Part shown: positions 32,580 to 40,996 of the stretch, piece by piece
Layout of the letters: the number at the start of each line of letters is the position of its first letter
Numbering within the stretch: position 1 is the first letter of the stretch
Source: an uncultured Tateyamaria sp.
GTDB taxonomy: Bacteria; Pseudomonadota; Alphaproteobacteria; Rhodobacterales; Rhodobacteraceae
Assembly (NCBI RefSeq): GCF_947504105.1
Contig: NZ_CANNGP010000038.1
Span: 1 to 41,925, forward strand
Direction: 5' to 3'
Length of the DNA stretch: 41,925 nt
Notes under the pieces: generated by a model
What the model was told of the DNA's origin: nothing
The model's input: the letters and a program-made list of their open reading frames with translations, nothing else
Database searches by the model: none
Position numbers and translations under genes: made by a program

Positions 32580-32648
32580 GTAAGGCGGAGGTCTCCTCCA
32601 CCCCTTCTGCGGGCCAACACCTTTTGTAAGGCAGACGTGTCGTCCGCC
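32580..32648 (+). repeat. Two degenerate copies of the GC-rich palindromic repeat
   Basis: Copy one (32580-32600): GTAAGGCGGAGG, TCT, then CCTCC and a degenerate arm end. Copy two (32626-32648): GTAAGGCAGACG, TGT, CGTCCGCC, which keeps the fold with one near-pair. Both are in the same orientation, 46 bases apart, in the gap between chrR and mutL, starting five bases after the chrR stop. Neither has a following T-run, so they are unlikely to be strong terminators. Confidence 0.5.
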
Positions 32649-32695
32649 AAAACGGCCATGGTCGAATCGCGGGGTCGCATGCTAAGTCTTGTGGC

Positions 32696-34510
32696 ATGAA
32701 CACCCACGCCCCCAACATACGTCCTGTAATCCGTCAATTGGACGACGCCGCGATCAATCGTATCGCTGCGGGCGAAGTAGTGGAACGACCTGCCTCAGCA
32801 GTCAAGGAACTGGTGGAAAATGCCATTGACGCGGAAGCAAAACGCATTTTGATCGATATCGCTGATGGCGGCAAGACCCTAATCCGGGTCACAGATGACG
32901 GCTGCGGGATTGCGGCGACGGACCTGACGCTCGCCCTCAGCCGCCATGCAACCTCTAAAATCGACGGCAGCGACCTGCTCAATATCCACACCTTCGGCTT
33001 CCGGGGCGAGGCACTGCCAAGTCTGGGCGCCGTGGGCCGCCTGACCATCACCAGTCGTGTGCCGGGCGAGGACGCAGCCGAGATCAGCGTCGCCGGGGGA
33101 ACGGCCAGCGCCGTCAAACCGGCAGCATTGAACGCAGGCACGGTCATCACCCTGCGCGATCTGTTCTTTGCCACGCCCGCGCGTCTGAAATTCCTGCGCA
33201 CCGATCGGGCCGAGGCGCAGGCAATCACGGATGTTATCAAACGTCTCGCCATGGCCGAACCTTTTGTACGGTTCGAGCTGCGCGATGTGTCAAACGACCC
33301 CCGCACCGTCTTCAGGGTCGAGGCACAGACCGGTGACGTGATGGATGCACTCAAGGGACGTTTGCGCGACACACTTGGTCAAGATTTCACGGACAATGCC
33401 ATCCCGATTGATACAGAGCGGGACGGTCTGCACCTAACCGGCTATGCGGCCTTGCCCACCTACTCCCGCGGTGCGGCGGTGACCCAGTTCCTCTATGTTA
33501 ACGGGCGACCCGTGAAGGACAAACTGCTGACAGGCGCGTTGCGCGCTGCCTATTTCGACTTCCTCAGCCGTGACCGGCACCCGGCGGCGGCCTTGTTCAT
33601 CGACTGCGATCCGCAGCTTGTGGACGTCAACGTACACCCAGCCAAATCCGAGGTGCGCTTTCGCGATCCCGGAACCGCGCGCGGGTTGATCGTGTCCGGC
33701 TTGCGTCACGCGCTGGCGAATTCAGGTCACCGCGCCTCGACCACTGTGGCGGGCGCGACCTTGGGGGCCATGCGCCCGGAGCCGAGCGAGCCCCGCGTTT
33801 ACCAGATGGACCGCCCCAGTCTTGGGCCTCGTGCACCCATCGAAACCGGCTTTGCCGAGATGGCACAAGATTATAGCGCGCAGGTGGTCGACCCTGCGCC
33901 AATGCCCGCACCAGAGGCTGATCCAACCGACCTTCCCCTTGGCGTCGCGCGCGGGCAAGTGCATGAGAACTATATCGTGGCACAGACCGCGACCGGCATG
34001 GTGATTGTCGACCAGCACGCCGCCCATGAACGTCTGGTCTATGAAAAGCTAAAGACCCAGATGGCTGAAAACGGCGTTGCCGCACAGGCCTTGCTGATCC
34101 CCGAGATCGTGAGCCTGTCATCTGGAGACTGTGCGCGGCTTTTGGAAATTGCAGATGATCTGGCGCGCTTCGGCCTTGGCATCGAAGCCTTTGGCGGGGA
34201 TGCCATCGCCGTGCGCGAAACGCCCGCCATCCTTGGCGAGGTGGATGCCAAGGCCATGATCCACGACATTCTGGATGAACTTGCGGACCTCGGGTCGTCG
34301 CAATCCGTTCAGGCAAAAGTTGAGGCGATCCTGTCCCGCGTGGCCTGCCACGGCTCGATCCGCTCAGGCCGCCGAATGCGGGCCGAAGAAATGAACGCCC
34401 TGCTGCGCGAAATGGAAGCGACACCGCATTCCGGCCAGTGCAATCACGGGCGGCCCACTTATGTAGAGTTGAAGCTGGCAGACATTGAACGATTGTTTGG
34501 GCGCACATGA
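32696..34510 (+). CDS. mutL: DNA mismatch repair protein MutL
   Basis: A 604-residue GHKL ATPase that couples mismatch recognition to strand cutting. N-terminal motifs: IAAGEVVERPASAVKELVEN, DGCGI and TFGFRGEALPSLGAVG, then NVHPAKSEVRF closing the ATPase part (to about residue 330). The C-terminal domain carries the endonuclease motif DQHAAHERLVYE (D439), plus ACHGSIRSG and QCNHGRPTYVEL. Such MutL proteins nick DNA themselves, in line with bacteria lacking MutH. It starts 120 bases after chrR, downstream of two palindromes, and its end overlaps rmuC by ATGA (34507-34510). Confidence 0.96.
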   Translation: MNTHAPNIRPVIRQLDDAAINRIAAGEVVERPASAVKELVENAIDAEAKRILIDIADGGKTLIRVTDDGCGIAATDLTLALSRHATSKIDGSDLLNIHTFGFRGEALPSLGAVGRLTITSRVPGEDAAEISVAGGTASAVKPAALNAGTVITLRDLFFATPARLKFLRTDRAEAQAITDVIKRLAMAEPFVRFELRDVSNDPRTVFRVEAQTGDVMDALKGRLRDTLGQDFTDNAIPIDTERDGLHLTGYAALPTYSRGAAVTQFLYVNGRPVKDKLLTGALRAAYFDFLSRDRHPAAALFIDCDPQLVDVNVHPAKSEVRFRDPGTARGLIVSGLRHALANSGHRASTTVAGATLGAMRPEPSEPRVYQMDRPSLGPRAPIETGFAEMAQDYSAQVVDPAPMPAPEADPTDLPLGVARGQVHENYIVAQTATGMVIVDQHAAHERLVYEKLKTQMAENGVAAQALLIPEIVSLSSGDCARLLEIADDLARFGLGIEAFGGDAIAVRETPAILGEVDAKAMIHDILDELADLGSSQSVQAKVEAILSRVACHGSIRSGRRMRAEEMNALLREMEATPHSGQCNHGRPTYVELKLADIERLFGRT

Positions 34511-35745
34511 TCCAGATTGGCGATACGACATTGGACACCAGCGATCCGCTGGTGATGGTGGCCATGATCGGGGCCGCGACCCTGTTGGTGATCATGATCC
34601 TTCTGATCATGGCGCTACGGGCCGCCGGTCGTTCAGCCCGTGCCACAGCGCCGCTCGCCCAGCAAATGGGGTATCTCGGCCAACATGTGCAGGGGTTGGC
34701 GCAGGGGCAAGAGGGCTTGCGCGCCTCGATCCAAACCGTGTCGGACACGGCCACCAACGGACAAGCACAATTGGCGCAAACCGTCGAACAACGGTTGAGC
34801 GCGGTACAGCAGCAGATGCAGGAACGGCTTGCGGACAACGCGATGCGCAGCCAGCGCGCAATGACGGACATGCAGGAACGCATGAAGGAATCCCTGCACG
34901 GCTCCTCCAAGCAGACCACCACCAGCCTGACGCAATTACAGGAACGCCTCGCCGCCATCGACAAGGCGCAGGACAACATCACCAAGCTGTCCGGCGATGT
35001 GCTCAGCCTGCAGGACATCCTGTCGAACAAGCAGACGCGCGGCGCGTTCGGAGAGATCCAGCTGCGCGACATCGTGGGAAAAGCCCTGCCAAAGGACAGC
35101 TATGCGTGGCAGCCTACCCTGTCCAACGGCAAGCGGGCCGACTGTATGGTGCATCTTCCGAACCCGCCTGGGCCGATTGTCATCGATTCAAAGTTTCCGT
35201 TGGAGGCCTACGAAGCGCTACGGCGGGCAGAGACCGATCACGAACTGAAACAGGCCGTGGCATCAATGAAAACCGCCGTGAAAAAGCACATCGCTGATAT
35301 CTCGGACAAGTACATCATCGAAGGGGAAACAGCGGACGGTGCATTGATGTTCCTGCCGTCCGAAGCGGTCTATGCCGAGTTGCACGCCAACTTCCCTGAC
35401 CTTGTGCGTGAAGGTTTCGACAAACGAGTTTGGATCGTGTCGCCAACCACCTGCATGGCCACGCTGAACACCATGCGCGCGATCCTCAAGGATGCGCGGA
35501 TGCGCGAACAGGCGGGGGCGATCCGCAAGGAATTGTCGATGCTGGTGACTGACGTGGACCGGCTTGGCACGCGGGTTGGCAATCTAGACCGACACTTTTC
35601 CCAGGCCTCGAAAGATATCGAGGATATCAAGATCAGCGCGGAGAAGGCTGGCAAACGCGCCCATCGCCTCGACAATTTCGACTTTGAAGAGCTGGATGAT
35701 CAAGGCACGCTTGCGCTGAACAGCCGCCCACCTGCCGCGGAATGA
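34507..35745 (+). CDS. rmuC: RmuC-family DNA recombination protein
   Basis: A 412-residue protein with an N-terminal membrane helix (VAMIGAATLLVIMILLIMAL), a long coiled coil (residues about 60-165, rich in Q, E and R), and the RmuC nuclease-like core: TRGAFGEIQLRDIV, KRADCMVHLPN, IVIDSKFPLEAYE, and later FLPSEAVYAELH, then VWIVSPTTCMATL. RmuC was found as a factor limiting inversion at short repeats in E. coli and has a PD-(D/E)XK-like fold. It follows mutL with an ATGA overlap, so the two repair proteins are co-translated. The stop overlaps the cyclase start. Confidence 0.92.
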   Translation: MIQIGDTTLDTSDPLVMVAMIGAATLLVIMILLIMALRAAGRSARATAPLAQQMGYLGQHVQGLAQGQEGLRASIQTVSDTATNGQAQLAQTVEQRLSAVQQQMQERLADNAMRSQRAMTDMQERMKESLHGSSKQTTTSLTQLQERLAAIDKAQDNITKLSGDVLSLQDILSNKQTRGAFGEIQLRDIVGKALPKDSYAWQPTLSNGKRADCMVHLPNPPGPIVIDSKFPLEAYEALRRAETDHELKQAVASMKTAVKKHIADISDKYIIEGETADGALMFLPSEAVYAELHANFPDLVREGFDKRVWIVSPTTCMATLNTMRAILKDARMREQAGAIRKELSMLVTDVDRLGTRVGNLDRHFSQASKDIEDIKISAEKAGKRAHRLDNFDFEELDDQGTLALNSRPPAAE

Positions 35746-37010
35746 CCCCACAGGCGCAACGCATTTTCTTCGAAGCCGAAGCGCAGGCCGAATGGTTCAT
35801 CGGCATCCTGCGCATGGTTATGTCAACGTCCCTCGCCGTCGTTCTGTTCGTAACCGTCTGGTTCACCGGGCTACCGGAATCAGAGGCTTTGGAATCGCAG
35901 CTTGTGTATGCCGCCATGACCATGGCGAGCTACTTCGCCCTTGGCCTGGTCATCATCTTCGTGATCCGAACAGGCCAGTTTCGCGCCTGGATGGCGTGGC
36001 CGTCCGCCTTGATCGACTGTGTGTTCATCCTGTTGGGTTCGTGGCTGAGCCTGTCCAACATGGGGCTGTCGGGCCAATTTGTTGCGGCCTTTCCAACCAT
36101 CTGGCTGATCCCTGTCGTGCTGGCCTGCGGCGCGCTGAGGTTCAATCCCGCCCTTCTGGCCTGCATGTCATTGGTCTTGGTGGCAGGATTTGCCGCCATC
36201 CTGACCATCCCATTTCTGGCGACCGAGGCCCAGGCACGGGCGGGACTGATCTTTCTTTTTGGGTGGCCGCCAAACTTTGTGCGTATCGTCATGATCTCAT
36301 TGGCGGCGATGGTGCTTGTCTTTGCGTCGATGCGGATTCGCGCGCTGCTGCGTCGCTCGATTGACGAGGCAGAGGCGCGCGGCCAGCTGACCCGTTTTCT
36401 ACCATCCGAACTGAATGACCAGCTTTCAGCCCGCGGGATCGAAGCCATGCGCGAGGGCCATCAGCAGCGGATGGCTATTCTCTTTGTGGATATTCGCGGT
36501 TTCACCTCCATGGCCGAAAACATGAGCGCACCCGACCTGTCCGCCTTTCTGGCGCGCTACCGGGCCCGCATTTCGAAGTCGGCGGATGCGACGGGTGGCA
36601 TCGTGGACAAGTTCGTTGGCGACGGCGCGATGGTGGTCTTTGACGACAGCCATGGTGACGCTGCCACCTGCTCTGTCGCCTTTGCCCATGACCTCCTTGA
36701 GCACATCAATGACGTGCGTTTGGGGATCGGCGTTCATCTGGGCGAAGTGTTTGTGGGTGTCGTCGGTGATGAGGGTCGGCTGGAATACACAGTTCTGGGC
36801 GACGCCGTGAATGTCGCGGCCCGGCTCGAGACAGCGACGAAGACACAAGGTGTGACGTTGCTGATCTCGGACGCGGTCATGAACGGGCTGGAGAACGTCG
36901 GCGCAGGCTGGCAAGCGTTTCCATCATTGGTGCTGCCCGGACGCCAGGAAACGATCTCAGCCTGGGGGATGACCGCGGCAGCGGCGGAGGACACCTCCGC
37001 CTTACAGTGA
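35742..37010 (+). CDS. Membrane-bound class III adenylate cyclase
   Basis: A 422-residue protein making cAMP from ATP. The N-terminal half has about six membrane helices (residues 20-205), then a short linker and the catalytic domain (about 240-395): ILFVDIRGFTSM with the first metal aspartate, VDKFVGDGAMVVF with the adenine-contact lysine and second aspartate, and LEYTVLGDAVNVAARLE with the substrate-specifying aspartate. The lysine and aspartate favour ATP over GTP. It starts in an ATGA overlap with rmuC. The last eight codons (AEDTSALQ) are made from a palindromic repeat (36983-37005), so the C-terminus was likely extended or replaced by that element. Confidence 0.9.
   Translation: MTPQAQRIFFEAEAQAEWFIGILRMVMSTSLAVVLFVTVWFTGLPESEALESQLVYAAMTMASYFALGLVIIFVIRTGQFRAWMAWPSALIDCVFILLGSWLSLSNMGLSGQFVAAFPTIWLIPVVLACGALRFNPALLACMSLVLVAGFAAILTIPFLATEAQARAGLIFLFGWPPNFVRIVMISLAAMVLVFASMRIRALLRRSIDEAEARGQLTRFLPSELNDQLSARGIEAMREGHQQRMAILFVDIRGFTSMAENMSAPDLSAFLARYRARISKSADATGGIVDKFVGDGAMVVFDDSHGDAATCSVAFAHDLLEHINDVRLGIGVHLGEVFVGVVGDEGRLEYTVLGDAVNVAARLETATKTQGVTLLISDAVMNGLENVGAGWQAFPSLVLPGRQETISAWGMTAAAAEDTSALQ
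36983..37005 (-). repeat. GC-rich palindromic repeat forming the end of the cyclase gene
   Basis: Read on the minus strand: GTAA, then perfect eight-base arms GGCGGAGG and CCTCCGCC with loop TGT. It lies within the coding end of the cyclase, supplying its last codons before the TGA at 37008-37010. An identical copy follows at 37029-37051 in the same orientation, 46 bases away. Confidence 0.7.
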
Positions 37011-37020
37011 GCATCAGCAC

Positions 37021-37047
37021 AAAAAAGGGGCGGAGGACACCTCCGCC
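37021..37047 (-). terminator. Intrinsic terminator of puuD made from a palindromic repeat
   Basis: On the minus strand GGCGGAGG, TGT, CCTCCGCC is followed by CC and six T residues (37026-37021). The stem begins immediately after the puuD stop codon (37048-37050), whose TAA is itself part of the repeat's GTAA. This would end the minus-strand transcript efficiently. For the plus-strand cyclase transcript the same hairpin lacks a T-run. Confidence 0.6.
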
Positions 37048-37051
37048 TTAC
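37029..37051 (-). repeat. Second tandem copy of the GC-rich palindromic repeat
   Basis: Identical over 23 bases to the copy at 36983-37005 and in the same orientation. The puuD stop codon TAA is read from the GTAA end of this element. Together the pair occupies most of the gap between two convergent genes. Confidence 0.7.
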
Positions 37052-38256
37052 CCGTCGATCGCAGCACGATACCACGCCACGATGGCCGCCCGCTCCTCAT
37101 CTTCCATGTAGCTCAAGTTGGCCGGCGGCATGGCGTGGCTGACACCTGATTGCAGGTACACGGCCCGCGCATTGCGCGTCAGGTCAGCTTCAGTTTCCAG
37201 CACGACCCCCTTGGGCGCCCAGAGCAGGCCGGGCCAGCCGGGTTCGGCCGCGTGGCACATGCTGCACCGGCTCAGCACAATGTTGTGCACATCCGCGAAG
37301 CCCTCGGCTTGGGCATAGCGGGTAACAACAGCGGCCTCCTGCTTCTCCGGCGGCACGACGCTCAGCCACGCGATGAGGATGAACAAGATGACCGTCACGC
37401 CCCACGTCCAATGCGGATTTCCCTTGCGCGCGTGATGCGTGTTGAACCAGTGCCGGATCGTGACACCCATCAGGAAGACAAGCGACGCGATCACCCAGTT
37501 CCACTCACTGGCAAAGGCCAACGGGTAGTGATTGCTCAGCATCAGGAAGATGACAGGCAAGGTCAGGTAGTTGTTGTGGGTCGAGCGCTGCTTGGCGATC
37601 TTGCCATAGATCGCATCCGGCGTGCGACCCGCTATAAGGTCGGCCACCACGATCTTCTGGTTCGGGATGATGATGAAAAACACGTTGCCCGACATGATCG
37701 TGGCGGTGAACGCCCCCAGATGCAGCAGCGCTGCGCGCCCCGTGAAGACTTGCGTGTAAAACCACGCCATCGCCACCAAAACGACAAACAGCGCCACCAT
37801 CAGAACGGTCTGATCCGCGTCCACAAAGACCTTGCAGAGCGTGTTGTAGATCAGCCAACCAGCGGCCAGCGATACCAGCGACAGGCCAACCGCCTGCCAC
37901 GTGGCAAGCTCCATCACGTTGGGATCGATCAGATAAAACTCTGCACCCAGATAATATACCAGCACCAGCAGGATGAACCCGCTGATCCACGTCCAGTAGC
38001 TTTGCCACTTATGCCAGATCAGCCCATCGGGCATATTGTCCGGCGCCACCAGGTATTTCTGGATGTGATAGAACCCACCACCATGAACCTGCCATTCTTC
38101 GCCATCCGCCCCGCTTTTCAGGTTGCGGTCGCGGTGCAGGCCAAGGTCCAGCGCGATGAAGTAGAAGGACGATCCGATCCATGCGATCGCCGTGATTACA
38201 TGCAGCCAGCGCACCGCAAATTCCAGCCACGCGCCCATGGCGGCGAAGTCATACAT
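37048..38256 (-). CDS. puuD: Urate hydroxylase PuuD, membrane-bound with a C-terminal cytochrome c domain
   Basis: A 402-residue inner-membrane enzyme oxidising urate to 5-hydroxyisourate. About eight membrane helices (residues 12-310) include AVRWLHVITAIAWIGSSFYFIALD and STHNNYLTLPVIFLMLSNHYP, the hallmarks of the UPF0114/DUF989 urate oxidase domain. A periplasmic cytochrome c domain follows with the haem motif CSMCHAAEPGWPG near residue 330 and the methionine ligand in SHAMPPANLSYM. It thus feeds electrons to the respiratory chain. AAGGA lies eight bases before the ATG. No other purine genes adjoin it; the nearest related one is the amidohydrolase at 17932-19119. Confidence 0.93.
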   Translation of the reverse strand: MYDFAAMGAWLEFAVRWLHVITAIAWIGSSFYFIALDLGLHRDRNLKSGADGEEWQVHGGGFYHIQKYLVAPDNMPDGLIWHKWQSYWTWISGFILLVLVYYLGAEFYLIDPNVMELATWQAVGLSLVSLAAGWLIYNTLCKVFVDADQTVLMVALFVVLVAMAWFYTQVFTGRAALLHLGAFTATIMSGNVFFIIIPNQKIVVADLIAGRTPDAIYGKIAKQRSTHNNYLTLPVIFLMLSNHYPLAFASEWNWVIASLVFLMGVTIRHWFNTHHARKGNPHWTWGVTVILFILIAWLSVVPPEKQEAAVVTRYAQAEGFADVHNIVLSRCSMCHAAEPGWPGLLWAPKGVVLETEADLTRNARAVYLQSGVSHAMPPANLSYMEDEERAAIVAWYRAAIDG

Positions 38257-38377
38257 GTCGGCGTCCTTTCGTTCCCGAACGCCAAACTAGACAGGGCGCG
38301 CGAGATACGAAAGGGGGGGCTGGGGCTTTGCTCCAGGCCATCGGCCTTCCCCGAGGTATTTTTGGCCAGAAGAAAGC
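38257..38377. other. Intergenic region with a widespread-looking motif
   Basis: Contains a G-run (38313-38319), a mismatched stem-loop CTGGGGC-TTT-GCTCCAG (38320-38336), and the stretch GAGGTATTTTTGGCCAGAAG (38354-38373) followed by AAAGCC. The last resembles a short intergenic phrase I recall seeing repeatedly in Rhodobacteraceae genomes; whether it is a repeat in this genome cannot be judged from one copy. No gene is seen here, in particular no small cydX-like frame after cydB. Confidence 0.35.
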
Positions 38378-39388
38378 CTAATCGTAGCGCAGTTCCGACG
38401 CCTTGCCCTTGAATACCCAGTAGGCCAGCGCCGTGTATCCGCCGATCATTGGAATAACGACAATAGCCCCAGCAAGGATGATCATCAGGCTCTCAGGCGC
38501 GCTCGCCGCTTCATAGATTGTCAGCTTTTCAGGAACCACGTAGGGGTAGAATGAGTAGGCGAGGCCGCTGAAGGCCAGAATGAACAGGGTGATTGCATAG
38601 GCAAACGGCCCTTTCGAACCCGCATCGGTCGCGTTCGGCAGTTTCTGCAACGACCGCCACAGCATCATCACCATCACGGCCGACAGGACCGGCAGAGGGG
38701 CCAGCAGCAGGATCTCAGGGTATGTGAACCACTTGTCAAAAATCCGCGCGCTGACCAGCGGCGTGGCAAGCGATACCGCCCCCAGACCCAAGACCAATCC
38801 CCAGATGCCGCCCTTGGCCCAGTCCACGGCCTTGCCCTGCAGGATGCCCTCGGTCTTGATGATCAACCAGCAGGCGCCGATCATGGAATAGGCCACGGTC
38901 AGGAACACCGCCGTGATCATCGCAAAGGCCCGGGTGCCCAGCGTGCTTTCCAGTCCCATTACGTATTTGCCCAGCATGAAGCCCTGGCTCAGTGACGTCA
39001 TCAACGAGCCGATGAAGAACAGCCAGTTCCAGGTGGCCTTGTGCGGGGTGGGTGCCTTGACCCGGAATTCAAACGCCACGCCGCGCAGGATCAACCCGAT
39101 CAGCATGATCGCAACAGGCAGGTACAGCGCTGTCAGGATCGTGCCGTGGGCCGTCGGGAAGGCCACAAGCAGAAGGCCAATGGCCAGCACCAGCCATGTC
39201 TCATTCGCATCCCAGAACGGACCGATGGACGCCACCATCATGTCCTTTTCCTCATCCGTCGCGAAAGGGAACAACACCCCGACGCCCAGGTCGAAACCAT
39301 CAAGGACCACATAAATCAGGATCGACACGCCCATGAGGGCGGCAAAGGTGAACGGCAGCCACACCGCCGGATCGCCAAAAAGTTCCAT
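38378..39388 (-). CDS. cydB: Cytochrome bd-type quinol oxidase subunit II
   Basis: A 336-residue inner-membrane subunit with eight to nine helices. The family start is visible (VVLDGFDLGVGVLFPFATDE), as are GPFWDANETWLVLAIG and RGVAFEFRVKA. The sequence is closer to the cyanide-insensitive (CioB) type than to E. coli CydB, given the GVGVLFPF stretch and length. It pairs with subunit I to reduce oxygen with electrons from quinol at low oxygen or under stress. It starts five bases after cydA ends. No cydDC assembly genes are in view. Confidence 0.92.
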   Translation of the reverse strand: MELFGDPAVWLPFTFAALMGVSILIYVVLDGFDLGVGVLFPFATDEEKDMMVASIGPFWDANETWLVLAIGLLLVAFPTAHGTILTALYLPVAIMLIGLILRGVAFEFRVKAPTPHKATWNWLFFIGSLMTSLSQGFMLGKYVMGLESTLGTRAFAMITAVFLTVAYSMIGACWLIIKTEGILQGKAVDWAKGGIWGLVLGLGAVSLATPLVSARIFDKWFTYPEILLLAPLPVLSAVMVMMLWRSLQKLPNATDAGSKGPFAYAITLFILAFSGLAYSFYPYVVPEKLTIYEAASAPESLMIILAGAIVVIPMIGGYTALAYWVFKGKASELRYD

Positions 39389-39393
39389 CTATC

Positions 39394-40782
39394 CTACTCC
39401 GCAGGAATTTCGCGGGTGACCGCGTGACCAGACAACGGGGTGCGGGGCCGCGGGACATCACCGTCCACCGCCTTGCGCGCCAAGAAGAACAGTACGCCGA
39501 TATAGGCGGACAGCAACAGGACATAGATTGTCAGATACGCCCCCAAAGTGGTTCCCACGAACGGGGCAGGCACATCCGCCACGGCCATTTCGGTGGTCAG
39601 TACGCCCTGCACCAGCCATGGCTGGCGGCCAATCTCGGTCGTGTACCAGCCTGCCAACGTCGCCACCCAGCCGGAAAAGGCCATCGGCACCATGGCAAGC
39701 ATCATAAGCTTCGGCACGCCCGCAGGTCCGCGCCTCTTGCGCAGCATGAGGATAGCGGCACCCCAGCTCAGGAACAGCATGGCAAAGCCGGTGCCAACCA
39801 TGATGCGGAAGGACCAGAAAACGGGGGCGACAGGTGGGTGCATGACCTCACCCTCCTCGGTGACAAAGTCGTTCAGACCGGGCACCATACCTTCAGCTTT
39901 GTGCTTGAGGATGATGGAGGCCATGTTGGGAATGGCCACTTCCATGCGGTTCTCGCGGGCTTCTTCATCTGGAAGGGCAAACAGCAACAGCGGCACGTGG
40001 GACTGAGTGTCCAAGTTCCCCTCCATCGCTGCAACCTTCTGCGGCTGATGCTCAAGCGTATTCAGCCCATGCATGTCACCCATGAAAATCTGTAACGGGA
40101 TCAGCAATGCGCCCATATAGACGCCCGTCTTCATGGTCACATGTACGCTCTTGCTGCGGTCCCCGAGCAACCAACGGAACGCACTCAAGCCGGCAATCAG
40201 GAACGCGACGGTCAGGCCCGACGCCAGCAGCATGTGGGACAGGCGATAAGGCATGGATGGGTTGAATATGATCTCGAACCAGCTGGTGGCATGGGCCACG
40301 CCCTCGCGCATCTCGAATCCTTGGGGCGTGTGCATCCAGCTGTTCAACACAAGGATCCAGAAGGCCGACATGGTGGTGCCGAAGGCCACAAGGAACGTGG
40401 CCAGTGTGTGCAACCACCCCGGCACGCGGGAAAAGCCGAAGAGCATGATGCCAAGGAACACGGCCTCAAGGAAAAAGGCGGTCATCACCTCATAGGCCAG
40501 GAGCGGCCCAGCGATGTTACCAACTGTTTCCATGAAACCAGGCCAGTTGGTGCCGAACTGGAACGACATGGTAATGCCCGACACGACGCCCATGGCAAAG
40601 GATAGGGCAAAGACCTTCACCCAGAACCGGTAGGCGTCCATCCAGCGCACGTTGCCAGTTGCGTTGAAGCGCAGCTTGAAGAACAAAAGCACCCAGCCCA
40701 GTGCAATCGTGATCGTCGGGAACAAGATGTGAAACGAGATGTTGGCGCCGAACTGAATTCGGGACAGCATGAGGGTGTCCAT
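39394..40782 (-). CDS. cydA: Cytochrome bd-type quinol oxidase subunit I
   Basis: A 462-residue inner-membrane subunit carrying the haems and quinol site. Landmarks: MLSRIQFGANISFHILFPTITIALGW with the first haem histidine, GVVSGITMSFQFGTNWPGF, VAFGTTMSAFWILVLNSWMHTPQGF, and GWYTTEIGRQPWLVQGVLTT at the end. It is about 60 residues shorter than E. coli CydA, fitting the short-Q-loop CIO group. GGAG lies about nine bases before the ATG. An 18-base inverted repeat at 40898-40915 lies in its upstream region and could bind a regulator. Confidence 0.94.
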   Translation of the reverse strand: MDTLMLSRIQFGANISFHILFPTITIALGWVLLFFKLRFNATGNVRWMDAYRFWVKVFALSFAMGVVSGITMSFQFGTNWPGFMETVGNIAGPLLAYEVMTAFFLEAVFLGIMLFGFSRVPGWLHTLATFLVAFGTTMSAFWILVLNSWMHTPQGFEMREGVAHATSWFEIIFNPSMPYRLSHMLLASGLTVAFLIAGLSAFRWLLGDRSKSVHVTMKTGVYMGALLIPLQIFMGDMHGLNTLEHQPQKVAAMEGNLDTQSHVPLLLFALPDEEARENRMEVAIPNMASIILKHKAEGMVPGLNDFVTEEGEVMHPPVAPVFWSFRIMVGTGFAMLFLSWGAAILMLRKRRGPAGVPKLMMLAMVPMAFSGWVATLAGWYTTEIGRQPWLVQGVLTTEMAVADVPAPFVGTTLGAYLTIYVLLLSAYIGVLFFLARKAVDGDVPRPRTPLSGHAVTREIPAE

Positions 40783-40897
40783 GCGAGGTCTCCGCTCAAG
40801 GAATAACGGTTACGTGTTTGGTCGTGAACCACATATAGAAACCGCGCGCAGCAGATCAGCGGGGGTGCGACAGGGTGCGCCTGCGCGTTTTGTCACA

Positions 40898-40915
40898 CAG
40901 ACTTGTTCCAGTCTG
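40898..40915. promoter_or_regulatory. Inverted repeat upstream of cydAB, candidate operator
   Basis: CAGACT, six bases, AGTCTG: perfect arms with a six-base spacer, about 115 bases upstream of the cydA ATG. It does not match the FNR (TTGAT-N4-ATCAA) or the ResD-like sites I know. No T-run follows, so a terminator is less likely. Confidence 0.35.
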
Positions 40916-40996
40916 CGAAGTCAGCATCAGCCCGATGCGGGTCGTATTCTAGCGAGTCTGATGGGCTAAAACAGTGTCCGCTATGCATCCGAGGAT

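Noticed and set aside
33627-35072. 481-codon minus-strand open frame
   Set aside because: It is antisense to mutL and rmuC; its sequence is serine/arginine low-complexity with no family resemblance.
36983-37001. Intrinsic terminator for the adenylate cyclase on the plus strand
   Set aside because: The hairpin is strong but lies before the stop codon and has no T-run on the plus strand.
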